From assembly GCA_041569895.1 (NCBI GenBank), contig JBFFXF010000005.1, positions 1 through 58,827 of the forward strand: DNA of 58,827 nucleotides, in the 5' to 3' direction. Position numbers and translations under genes: made by a program. This document shows, one piece after another, positions 50,546 through 58,029 of this stretch; positions within the stretch are counted from its first letter, which is position 1, and the number at the start of each line of letters is the position of its first letter. Below the pieces are notes generated by a model that made no database searches, was not told the origin of the DNA, and saw nothing but the letters and a program-made list of their open reading frames with translations. This stretch comes from JBFFXF01 sp041569895. Lineage in GTDB: Bacteria > Planctomycetota > UBA8108 > JACQVS01.

Positions 50546-51508
50546 TCAGCGGGCCTGCTCGGAGCGTCCCCAGAGACCGGTGCTGAAGTAGCGCTCGCCG
50601 AAATCGCAGAGGATGGTCACGACGACACCCCGGTCGATCGAGCGCACGACCTCGCGGACGCCGTGGAGGTACGCCCCCGACGACTGGCCGACGAAGAGCC
50701 CGATCCGAGCGAGATTCTGGCATTCGGCGTACGCCTGATCGATCGACACCTTGACGCTGCGGTCGACGACCGACGCGTCGTAGATTTCCGGAATGATGTC
50801 CTCGGGGTTCTCGAGCGGCTTGAGCCCCTCGATTCCCGGAAACTCCTCCGGCTGCACGAGGGTGATATCGACGCCCGGGATCTCCTCCTTGAGCCGCCGT
50901 CCGATCCCGGTGATCGTCCCTCCGGTGCCGACGCCGGACACGAAGTGCGTCACCCGGCGGCCCGTCTGCTCGAGGATCTCGGCCGCCGTCGTGTAGTAGT
51001 GCGACTGCCAGTTCGCCTCGTTGGCGTACTGATCGCAGAAGAAGTAGCGATCCGACTCCTCCTCGGCGAGGCGGTGGGCGGTGCGCAGCGCCTCGTCGTA
51101 CCCCTCGAGCGGGTCGGTGAATCGAATCTCCGCGCCGTGCGCGAGGATGCGCTTCTTGCGCTCCTCCGATGCGTTCCCCGGCACCACCAGCTCGACGCGG
51201 TATCCGAGCGCCGCGCCGATCATCGCGTACGCGATGCCGGCGTTTCCCGAGCTCGAGTCGAGGACCGCCTTCGACGGGGTGAGCACGCCGTCGCGGATGG
51301 CGCTGAGGAGCATCCAGAGCACCGGACGGTCCTTGATCGATCCGCCGGGGTTGAAGTACTCGACCTTGGCCCAGACCTCGACGCCCGGCTTGCTGATGCC
51401 CTCGAGCTCGAGCTTGACCAGCGGCGTGCCGCCGATGAGGCGGAGCGTCGGACAGCGCTCCAGGAATGGAGCGAAGTCATCCGGCAGGTATGATCCGTCG
51501 ATCGGCAC
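50546..51508 (-). CDS. PLP-dependent cysteine synthase, CysK/CysM type
   Basis: 320 residues. PLP Lys in NPGGSIKDRP (about 48-57), the substrate loop SSSGNAGIAYA, the phosphate cup GVGTGGTITGIG and the C-terminal QSSGAYLHG are present. It converts an activated serine to cysteine. The adjacent sulfur carrier and its E1 suggest that the carrier thiocarboxylate, not free sulfide, is the sulfur donor, as in Mycobacterium CysM/CysO. GTG at 51506-51508 follows the stop of the E1-like gene by 11 bp. Terminal gene of the sulfur module. Confidence 0.92.
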   Translation of the reverse strand: MPIDGSYLPDDFAPFLERCPTLRLIGGTPLVKLELEGISKPGVEVWAKVEYFNPGGSIKDRPVLWMLLSAIRDGVLTPSKAVLDSSSGNAGIAYAMIGAALGYRVELVVPGNASEERKKRILAHGAEIRFTDPLEGYDEALRTAHRLAEEESDRYFFCDQYANEANWQSHYYTTAAEILEQTGRRVTHFVSGVGTGGTITGIGRRLKEEIPGVDITLVQPEEFPGIEGLKPLENPEDIIPEIYDASVVDRSVKVSIDQAYAECQNLARIGLFVGQSSGAYLHGVREVVRSIDRGVVVTILCDFGERYFSTGLWGRSEQAR

Positions 51509-51519
51509 GCCCTCGGCCC

Positions 51520-52677
51520 TCAGACGCTGCAGAACCCCTCGTAGTCGATGTAGCCCGGAAACTCCCGGCCGTCTCCGCAGTACGCGCACTCGGGGTTTCG
51601 TCGCAGCTTGAGCTCGCGGAAGCGGGCCTCGAGCGCGTCGTACGCGAGGAGACGTCCGACGAGCAGGTCCCCCTTGCCGAGGATGATCTTGATCGCCTCG
51701 ATCGCCTCGAGGACGCCGATCACGCCCGGCAGCACGCCGAGGACGCCGGCCTCCGCGCACGAGGGCGCCATCTCGGGTGGCGGCGGCTCCGGGAACAGGC
51801 ACCGATAGCACGGCCCCTTGCCCGGCCAGAAGACCGTCACCTGCCCCTCGAATCGGTAGATGCTCCCGTGGACGTTCGGCTTGCGGTGCCGGACCGTGGC
51901 GTCGTTGACGAGGTAACGGGTCGGGAAGTTGTCGCAGCCGTCGAGGATGACGTCGTAGCCCTCGAACACCTCGTCGACGTTGTCGCTCGTCAGTCGATCG
52001 TTGATGGTGACGACATCGATGTCGGGGTTGAGCCCGAGCAGTGTCTTCTTCGCCGACTCGGTCTTGAGCTCGCCGACGCGGTCGTCGGTGTGGAGGATCT
52101 GGCGCTGCAGGTTCGTCCGATCGACGACGTCATAATCGATGAGGCCGAGAGTGCCCACGCCGGCGGCCGCGAGGTAGTACGCGGCCGGCGAGCCGAGCCC
52201 GCCCGCGCCGATGCAGAGCACCTTCGACTTGAGGAGCTTGATCTGCCCCTCCTCGCCGACCTCGTCGATCGACAGGTGGCGCGCGTAGCGCTCGCGATCG
52301 GCCTCCGAGAGCACCTCGGGGACCTCGAACGGATGGCCGTTCTGCTTCCAGCGCGTGAAGCCCCCGCTCAGCGATCGCACGCGCGCGTAGCCGAGCTGCC
52401 GCAGCGTGTCGGCCGCGAACAGCGAGCGCGTGCCGCCGGCGCAGTACGCGACGACGTTCGCGTCCTTCGGCACCTTCGACTCCGCCTGGAGCTCGAGAAA
52501 GCCGCGCGGCAGGTGGATGGCGCCGGGCAGGTGGCCGGCGCGGAACTCCTCGCCCTCGCGCACGTCCACGACCACCGCGCCGTTGCCGCCGTCGAGCTCC
52601 GTGCGGAGCTCCTCCGGCGTGACTTCCGCGATCTCGCTTCTGAGCTTCTTCAGCCAGTCGTCCTTCGTCGTGGCCAT
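51520..52677 (-). CDS. Rhodanese-MoeB/ThiF fusion, sulfur-carrier adenylyltransferase/sulfurtransferase
   Basis: 385 residues. An N-terminal rhodanese domain (about 1-115, active-site YCAGGTRS) is fused to a MoeB/ThiF E1-like domain (about 130-380): nucleotide loop IGAGGLGSPAAYYLAAAG, then DGCDNFPTRYLVND, and zinc Cys pairs CYRC and CAYC. It adenylates the C-terminal Gly of a ubiquitin-like sulfur carrier and passes sulfur to form a thiocarboxylate. Domain order is the reverse of human MOCS3/Uba4, where the rhodanese is last. ATG at 52675-52677, 6 bp after the carrier gene. Confidence 0.93.
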   Translation of the reverse strand: MATTKDDWLKKLRSEIAEVTPEELRTELDGGNGAVVVDVREGEEFRAGHLPGAIHLPRGFLELQAESKVPKDANVVAYCAGGTRSLFAADTLRQLGYARVRSLSGGFTRWKQNGHPFEVPEVLSEADRERYARHLSIDEVGEEGQIKLLKSKVLCIGAGGLGSPAAYYLAAAGVGTLGLIDYDVVDRTNLQRQILHTDDRVGELKTESAKKTLLGLNPDIDVVTINDRLTSDNVDEVFEGYDVILDGCDNFPTRYLVNDATVRHRKPNVHGSIYRFEGQVTVFWPGKGPCYRCLFPEPPPPEMAPSCAEAGVLGVLPGVIGVLEAIEAIKIILGKGDLLVGRLLAYDALEARFRELKLRRNPECAYCGDGREFPGYIDYEGFCSV

Positions 52678-52683
52678 CGTGCC

Positions 52684-52962
52684 TTACCTTCCTCCCGCGA
52701 TCGCCGGGACGATGCTGATCTCGTCTCCGGACTTGACGGCCGTGTTCGCGCCGTCGAGGTAACGCACGTCCTCGCCATTGACCGTGACGATGATGAAGCG
52801 TCGGATCTCGCCGGCATCGTCGAACACCTTCGCCCGCAGACCGGCGTATTCGCCCTCGAGGTTCTCGAAGACCTCCCTGATGGAGCCGCCCTCGATGTCG
52901 ACCTCGGCCTTGCCGGCGGTGAGCTTGCGAAGCGGGGTGGGGATTCTCACCGTGCTGGCCAT
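52684..52962 (-). CDS. Ubiquitin-like sulfur carrier (MoaD/ThiS/CysO type) ending in GGR
   Basis: 92 residues, beta-grasp carrier. VRIPTPLRKLT opens the fold; VTVNGEDVR..LDG and VKSGDEISIVPAIAGG are typical. The chain ends GG followed by Arg and the stop codon TAA, so the diglycine is not terminal. CysO and ThiS use a free GG end; an extra residue needs removal first. ATG at 52960-52962 with AAGGAG seven bases upstream; a second copy of the same AAGGAGT-ACGA block lies 14 bp further up. First gene of the module. Confidence 0.9.
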   Translation of the reverse strand: MASTVRIPTPLRKLTAGKAEVDIEGGSIREVFENLEGEYAGLRAKVFDDAGEIRRFIIVTVNGEDVRYLDGANTAVKSGDEISIVPAIAGGR

Positions 52963-53099
52963 CGTGACTCCTTGGTCGTAACTCCTTGTCGAGCTGGCTC
53001 TTCGTGTTTCCGGGCGCCGGTGGACGCCTGCTCCCGGGCGCCCGGCTCGGGACCGGGCGGCGCCCCGCCCCGGACGCGGGTGTGTCTGCCGATCAGGTA

Positions 53100-53128
53100 T
53101 TTATACAGACTGGAGGAAGTCCGTTCAA
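53100..53128 (-). promoter_or_regulatory. Promoter of the sulfur module, TTGAAC-N17-TATAAA
   Basis: TTGAAC (53123-53128), 17-bp spacer, TATAAA (53100-53105) on the minus strand; start near 53093. The 130-nt leader is very GC-rich with several stable hairpins (for example near 53040-53075), but matches no riboswitch I recognise. Confidence 0.7.
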
Positions 53129-53143
53129 TCCGCAATCCGCGGC

Positions 53144-54946
53144 TCAGGACGGATGGAACGGGAAAAAGAGCGGAATCACCCAGAGCGCCATGAGAAACAG
53201 GAGGACGCCGAGGACGGCGCCGAGCTTCAGGTAATCGGCCGATCGGTAGTTTCCGGGACCCATGACGAGCGTGCAGGCCTGGTGCCCGTAGGGCGTGATG
53301 AAGGAGAAGGACGCCGAGAACGCGACCCCCATGATCAACGGACGGTGGTCGACGTCCATGGCCGCCGAGAGGGCGAGCGCGATCGGCGTCATCACCACCG
53401 CCGACACGACGTTCGAGACCACCTGGGTGAGGAAGAACGTCACCAGGTAGATGGCCGCCAGCAGCAGCAACGGGCTGTCCGGAAGGAGCGGCCGCACGTG
53501 GTCGATCACGCCGCACTGCTCCACCGCCTGGCCGAGTGGGAAGAGCGCGCCGATCAGGACGAGGATCCGCCAGTCGATCGACTGGTACACGTCGGCGAGA
53601 CGGATGCATCGCGTCGCGATCAGCAGCAGCACCGCGAGCAGGAAGTTCAGGAAGAGCACCTCGCTCTGGATCGAGCACATCAGAATGAGCAGACCGAGGA
53701 TGGTCAGCGCCACCGGCAGGCGTCCGTGGGTCAGCGGCCGGTCGAGCGTCTCGAGCACGAGCAGGTTCGGGTGACGGCGCAGGCGGTCGATGCCGCTCAG
53801 GTGTCCCTGGATCAGCAGCGTGTCGCCGACCTCGAGCGGTATGTCCGCCATGTTCTCGACTCGCTGCAAGCCACGCCGCGAGAATGCGAGGATGGTGACG
53901 CCGTAATGGTCACGGAGGTCGATGTCGCGCACCGTCATACCGAGGAAGCTCGAGTTCGGCAGCAGGACGACCTCGGCCATGAAGAGGTCGAGCGACCGCA
54001 TGGTGCCCTGCTCGACGCGCAGCTCGTTGACGAGCTGCATGCGCTTCTCCTTGCGGAGCGAGATGATGTTCTCGACGCCCCCCTGCACCATCAGCACGTC
54101 ACCGTCGCGGACGACCATCGTCGGTGGCGGCGAGAAGTGCGTCTTGCCGTCCCGCACGAGACCCATGATGGTGATGTCGTAGTCATGGCCGAAGTGGAGC
54201 TCCTGCAGCGGGCGACCGACGACCCCGGAGTCGGCCTTGACGAGGATCTCCGACAGGAACTCCTTGACGTTGTACTTGCCGAAGAGCGACTCTCCGCCCT
54301 TGCGGCCGAGCAGGAACGGCGACACGAAGTAGAGGCAGACGCCGGCGATCACCAGAAAGATGAGCCCGGCGGGCATCATCTCGAACATGCCGAGCGGCGG
54401 CGTGGCGAGGTCGCGCTGTCCCTCGAGAACGGAGCTCACCGCGATGTTCGTCGTCGTTCCGATCAGCGTCAGCCCGCCGCCGACGAGCGACACGTAAGCG
54501 AGCGGGAGGTAGATCCGGCTCGGGTTGATGCCGAGGCGGTTGCAGCAGCGCAACACCACCGGGATCGACATCGCGGTCATCGCGGTGTTGTTGACGAACG
54601 CCGAGAGCGATCCGACGAGAGCCAGGAGCACGCCGAAGAGCCGATTCTCGCTTCGCCCGGTCAGCCGCTGGAGCTGCGCGGCGACGCTGTCGGAGAAGCC
54701 GGTGCGCTGAAGCGCCCTCGCGATGACGAAGAGACACGCGAGGACGAGGATCGCCTGCTCGGAGAAGCCGGCGAGCGCGTCGCCGGGATCGATCACCTCC
54801 CAGCCCTCGAACAGCGACGGCACGACGAGCAAGGTCAGCACGGCGATGGCGACCAGGTCGAAGCGCATCCAGCTGGTCACGAAGAGAACGAGGGCGAACC
54901 CGAGGAGGAGCAGAACGTAGATCTGCTGGAAGGTGAAGTCGTTCAC
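53144..54946 (-). CDS. SLC13/DASS-type permease with two TrkA-C domains
   Basis: 600 residues. About five N-terminal helices, then two RCK/TrkA-C domains (about 215-300 and 305-390: DYDITIMGLVRDG, DHYGVTILAFSRRG), then six more helices. The signature FVNNTAMTAMSIPV and the C-terminal VSNVVSAVVMTPIALALS are the two SNT-like motifs of divalent-anion symporters. Sulfate is a likely substrate because a cysteine synthesis module lies next to it, but this is inference. GTG start (54944-54946) with GAGG upstream. Confidence 0.88.
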   Translation of the reverse strand: MNDFTFQQIYVLLLLGFALVLFVTSWMRFDLVAIAVLTLLVVPSLFEGWEVIDPGDALAGFSEQAILVLACLFVIARALQRTGFSDSVAAQLQRLTGRSENRLFGVLLALVGSLSAFVNNTAMTAMSIPVVLRCCNRLGINPSRIYLPLAYVSLVGGGLTLIGTTTNIAVSSVLEGQRDLATPPLGMFEMMPAGLIFLVIAGVCLYFVSPFLLGRKGGESLFGKYNVKEFLSEILVKADSGVVGRPLQELHFGHDYDITIMGLVRDGKTHFSPPPTMVVRDGDVLMVQGGVENIISLRKEKRMQLVNELRVEQGTMRSLDLFMAEVVLLPNSSFLGMTVRDIDLRDHYGVTILAFSRRGLQRVENMADIPLEVGDTLLIQGHLSGIDRLRRHPNLLVLETLDRPLTHGRLPVALTILGLLILMCSIQSEVLFLNFLLAVLLLIATRCIRLADVYQSIDWRILVLIGALFPLGQAVEQCGVIDHVRPLLPDSPLLLLAAIYLVTFFLTQVVSNVVSAVVMTPIALALSAAMDVDHRPLIMGVAFSASFSFITPYGHQACTLVMGPGNYRSADYLKLGAVLGVLLFLMALWVIPLFFPFHPS

Positions 54947-55094
54947 GGCGCCTCGGTGGTCGGTCGTGGCGGAGCAGGTAGCCCGTCGGGCAGGCGGGTC
55001 CATTTTAGCGACGGGGGTGGGGACGGCAAGGGAGCGCGACGGTGAGGAGTCCTGCCGGGAAGACGCGTTCCGCCCGCGGCGGCGATCGGCGTGA

Positions 55095-56144
55095 TCACCC
55101 GGTCTTCTTGCGGCGCGGCGCGTGTGGCGAATCGCGGAACGGTGGACAGAATCGCCGCCACTCGTTCTCCCAGCCGCGGATGATGATGAAGCGATGCTCG
55201 GCCGGCGTGTCGAGCCCCATGCGGCTGACCTTCTGGAAGATCTCCTCGAGCGCCTTGTCCGCGATGTGATAGACGCGGAGCTTGTCCGCGTTGAGCTCGG
55301 TGAGCCCAGGATAGGTCGCCGGCACGAGAACGGGCCGCTCGTCGGCCAGCGCCTCGAGGAGGTACGGCACGGCGTCGAAACGAAGTGCCGCGAGCTTCCG
55401 GATGACGTCGTCAGCGGTGGTCGGCAGCTCGTTCGATTCGAGGTCCTCGACCGTCAGCGAATCGATCAGTGCCGGGATGCGCGGATCCGAGAACGCCTCG
55501 ACTTCCCGCGAGAGACGGTGCCAGATGATGCGCGCCGTCTCCCGGCGCAGGTCGGCGACGACGAGGTCCTCCTCGCGCACGGCGCTCGGCTTTCTGAAGG
55601 GCGAGGGCGGCCCGATCAGCTCCGAGCGATGCGCCGGTCGCGCGACGGCTCCCTCGCGTTCGAAGGCCGGGACGATCACGTCGCCCTCGAGCTCGCCCTC
55701 TGCATCGACGACGGTGACCTGGGCGCTCGCCTCGAACTTCAACGCGAAGAGACGGCCCCGGAAGACGAGCACGTCGCCGAAGACCGCCTCGAAACGCCCG
55801 CGCACGACGTGCTTCGCGCCGGCCTCCTCGTCGACGACGCGGAATCCGGCGCGCCGGAAATACTCGGCGACGTGCCTCTCGACGATCGACATCGGGGGCG
55901 TGTAGGCCGGAAGCTCGCGAGGGTGGACCCGCTCCTCGATGGCGACGTGCACGGTGTCGCGCTCGTAGCGATCCCTGGCGGGATCGGGCTTCACACCCGT
56001 GCGCGGCGGCAGCTCCTCGGGCGGCAACTCGGGAATCGGCGCGTCGGGCGTGTCGCCCTTCCGGGACGCCCCTTCCTGACCGGCAACGCCCGCGGCCATC
56101 GAGGCGACCAGCACAGCCGTCCACAGATGCGGAGATGCGTTCAT
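55095..56144 (-). CDS. Secreted protein of unknown function
   Basis: 349 residues. Signal peptide (about 8-25, ending GVAGQEG). A Pro-rich linker is followed by a basic/acidic domain with beta-strand patterns (VVRGRFEAVFGDVLVFRGRLFAL, read in parts) and a helical C-terminus. No family recognised. ATG at 56142-56144 chosen because GGAAGG is six bases upstream; an ATG two codons earlier is inside that site. Confidence 0.7.
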   Translation of the reverse strand: MNASPHLWTAVLVASMAAGVAGQEGASRKGDTPDAPIPELPPEELPPRTGVKPDPARDRYERDTVHVAIEERVHPRELPAYTPPMSIVERHVAEYFRRAGFRVVDEEAGAKHVVRGRFEAVFGDVLVFRGRLFALKFEASAQVTVVDAEGELEGDVIVPAFEREGAVARPAHRSELIGPPSPFRKPSAVREEDLVVADLRRETARIIWHRLSREVEAFSDPRIPALIDSLTVEDLESNELPTTADDVIRKLAALRFDAVPYLLEALADERPVLVPATYPGLTELNADKLRVYHIADKALEEIFQKVSRMGLDTPAEHRFIIIRGWENEWRRFCPPFRDSPHAPRRKKTG

Positions 56145-56159
56145 GGACATCCTTCCGTT

Positions 56160-56256
56160 GTCGCCCCCCCCGTCGTCCTCGTCCTCGTCCTCGCTCCGTC
56201 CGGCGACCTCGGCATCACCCGCATGTCCTCACCTGCGCGTTCGGGCACGGGTACGT
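56160..56256. repeat. Short hexamer arrays (array 9)
   Basis: Four TCGTCC units on the plus strand (about 56171-56192) and TTCGGGCACGGGTACG (56240-56255) in the gap between two minus-strand genes. It is the poorest of the arrays. Confidence 0.6.
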
Positions 56257-56333
56257 ACATCACACGACGATCCTTCATCCCAGAGACGCGCCCGACCCCG
56301 AGAATCCTGCGCGCTTTTTCCCGCAAAGTGCCC

Positions 56334-57239
56334 TCACCGCCCCGCTCCCGCGAGCCAGGCGGGGTCGACGTCGGCGGTGAAGACCTCGACGGCGGGTCCG
56401 GTCATCAGCACCTCGTCGCCGTCGTCCCAGCGGATGTCGAGGTCGCCGCCGCGCAGGTGCACGATCACCCGGCGATCGAGAAACCCCGCCACGACACCGG
56501 CGACCACCGCGGCGCACGCGCCCGTGCCGCACGCGAGCGTCTCGCCGCTGCCGCGCTCCCAGACGCGGAAACCGATCTCGCCGCGACCGATGACGTCGAT
56601 GAACTCCGTGTTGGTGCGCTCGGGGAACGCATCGTGTCGCTCGAAGTGCGGACCGATGCTCGCCAGGTCGAGATCGGCGAGCGGCTGTCGCAGCGTCGCG
56701 GGCTGGCGCTCGTCGTCGATGCGCACGACGCAGTGCGGGTTCCCGGTCGAGACCAGCGTGACGAGCACGCGTCCGATCCCCGGCACCTCGAGCGGCGATT
56801 CCACGACGCGGTCCTCCGGCGCGCCGGGGACACGCGCCGGCAACGACGCCTGCGCGAGATCGGGCCGGCCCATGCGGACGCGCGCCAGCGTCTCGCCGGC
56901 GCCGTTCGTCCCGACGAGCTCGACGATCCGGAGCCCGGCGTCGGTCTCGACGCGAACCGTGTCGGTCTCGACGATGCCGTGGTCACGGGCGAACTTCGCG
57001 ACGCACCGGATGCCGTTGCCGCACATCTGCGCGCGGCTGCCGTCCGCGTTGTACATCTCCATGCGGCAGTCGGCATCGGCGCCGCCCGGACGCGCGATCA
57101 CGATGAGGCCGTCCCCGCCGACGCCGAAGTGACGGTCGGCCAGCCGTCGTGCCAGCGCCGGCGCGTCATCGACGGTCTCGACGAAGCCGTCGACGTACAC
57201 GTAATCGTTGCCGATGCCGTGCATCTTGGTGACTTTCAT
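56334..57239 (-). CDS. dapF: Diaminopimelate epimerase
   Basis: 301 residues. It converts LL- to meso-diaminopimelate for lysine and peptidoglycan. The two catalytic Cys are Cys73 (QMCGNGIRC) and the one in ETLACGTGACA (about 220). The N-terminus MKVTKMHGIGNDY is standard. An in-frame ATG at 57276-57278 lies in the loop of the leader terminator and would add 13 residues. There is no Shine-Dalgarno. Its promoter must lie upstream of the terminator, so expression probably depends on read-through. Confidence 0.96.
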   Translation of the reverse strand: MKVTKMHGIGNDYVYVDGFVETVDDAPALARRLADRHFGVGGDGLIVIARPGGADADCRMEMYNADGSRAQMCGNGIRCVAKFARDHGIVETDTVRVETDAGLRIVELVGTNGAGETLARVRMGRPDLAQASLPARVPGAPEDRVVESPLEVPGIGRVLVTLVSTGNPHCVVRIDDERQPATLRQPLADLDLASIGPHFERHDAFPERTNTEFIDVIGRGEIGFRVWERGSGETLACGTGACAAVVAGVVAGFLDRRVIVHLRGGDLDIRWDDGDEVLMTGPAVEVFTADVDPAWLAGAGR

Positions 57240-57251
57240 GGCGCGCGGCGG

Positions 57252-57293
57252 AAAAGAAAAAGACCGGCGATTTTCCATGAGGGCTCGCCGGTC
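57252..57293 (-). terminator. Intrinsic terminator or attenuator in the dapF leader
   Basis: On the minus strand 9-bp perfect arms (GACCGGCGA and its complement, 57262-57270 and 57285-57293), 14-nt loop, then TTTTTCTTTT (57252-57261). The T tract ends 13 nt before the dapF ATG, leaving no room for another promoter. Confidence 0.9.
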
Positions 57294-57440
57294 AGGGCCT
57301 TTCTATTGCGCCTCGTCAGGTCCCGCCCCGCGGTGCCGTCTCCGGCCCCGCCTACCCCAGAACCCGGAGGACGCAGCGCGCCTTTACGGCGCGTTTTCAA
57401 TGCTGCCCGGCAGCTGTTTGAGAGGCTCCCGGGACTTACA
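57262..57440 (-). promoter_or_regulatory. Structured leader RNA upstream of dapF
   Basis: From the predicted start (about 57440) to the terminator is about 180 nt. Hairpins that can be drawn: GCTGCC/GGCAGC (57402-57414), CGCGCC/GGCGCG (57377-57393), and a stem of CCCGGGAG with CTCCGGG (57426-57433 with 57363-57369) enclosing both. A GGCCGG block near 57344-57350 could pair with the terminator 3' arm as an antiterminator. No match to a known riboswitch or 6S RNA is claimed. Confidence 0.55.
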
Positions 57441-57446
57441 GGCGGT

Positions 57447-57476
57447 ATTGTACCTCCGCTGGTCGGGAGGACTCAA
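57447..57476 (-). promoter_or_regulatory. Promoter of the dapF leader, TTGAGT-N18-TACAAT
   Basis: TTGAGT (57471-57476), 18-bp spacer, TACAAT (57447-57452) on the minus strand. It is the only good promoter in the 250 bp upstream of dapF. Confidence 0.6.
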
Positions 57477-57516
57477 GCCGAAAAGGGTCGGTCGAAAGCC
57501 GGCCGAAAATCCGACG

Positions 57517-58020
57517 GGGACGGGAACGCAGATTACGCAGATTGCGCAGATTACGCAGATCGAGGGGGGGGGAAGAACGGTCCGCAGACTCCGCAGACTC
57601 GGATCTCGGAATCGGACATCGGAATCGGAGTCGGAATCGGGGTCGGAATCGGGGTCGGAGTCGGAGTCGGTCATCGGAATCGGAGTCGGCGTCGGTGTCG
57701 GAATCGGAGTCGGACCCGACAGTCGCAAAAACGCAGGTCCCTTGCTGGCGTTTCACCCTCGAAATCGCGGCTCTTCCGGGCCGCCGCGCCGTCTCGGCAG
57801 ATCGCACCGTGAGTGAGGTTCGCCGAGAACCGAGAAGCAGGCCGCCCGAGCGCTCGGGCACGTGAGGACGAGCACGACGTCGGATACGGAGTCGGTATCG
57901 GTCATCGGAGTCGGAGTCGGTCATCGGACTCCGCGACGGAGCCTTCGAGGACGAGGACGAGTTTTTGCAACGTTGGAGTCGGAATCGGCGTCGAATTCGG
58001 TCGACCCGAATCCGTGTCCG
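57517..58020. repeat. Compound hexamer array 10 with GCAGATTAC repeat
   Basis: GACGGGAACGCAGATTACGCAGATT and further units (57517-57560), TCGGNN units (57599-57714, GTCATCGG at 57669), a second TCGGNN block (57870-57935), CGAGGA units (57949-57962) next to TTTTT, and a last degenerate block (57978-58020). With the dapF leader it fills the 790-bp gap between dapF and the next gene. 57720-57865 shows nothing recognisable. Confidence 0.85.
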
Positions 58021-58029
58021 AAAACGCCC

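Noticed and set aside
57262..57440. 6S RNA or lysine riboswitch upstream of dapF
   Set aside because: The length fits 6S RNA, but the two-ended long-hairpin shape and the L-box conserved blocks could not be identified. Kept only as a structured leader.
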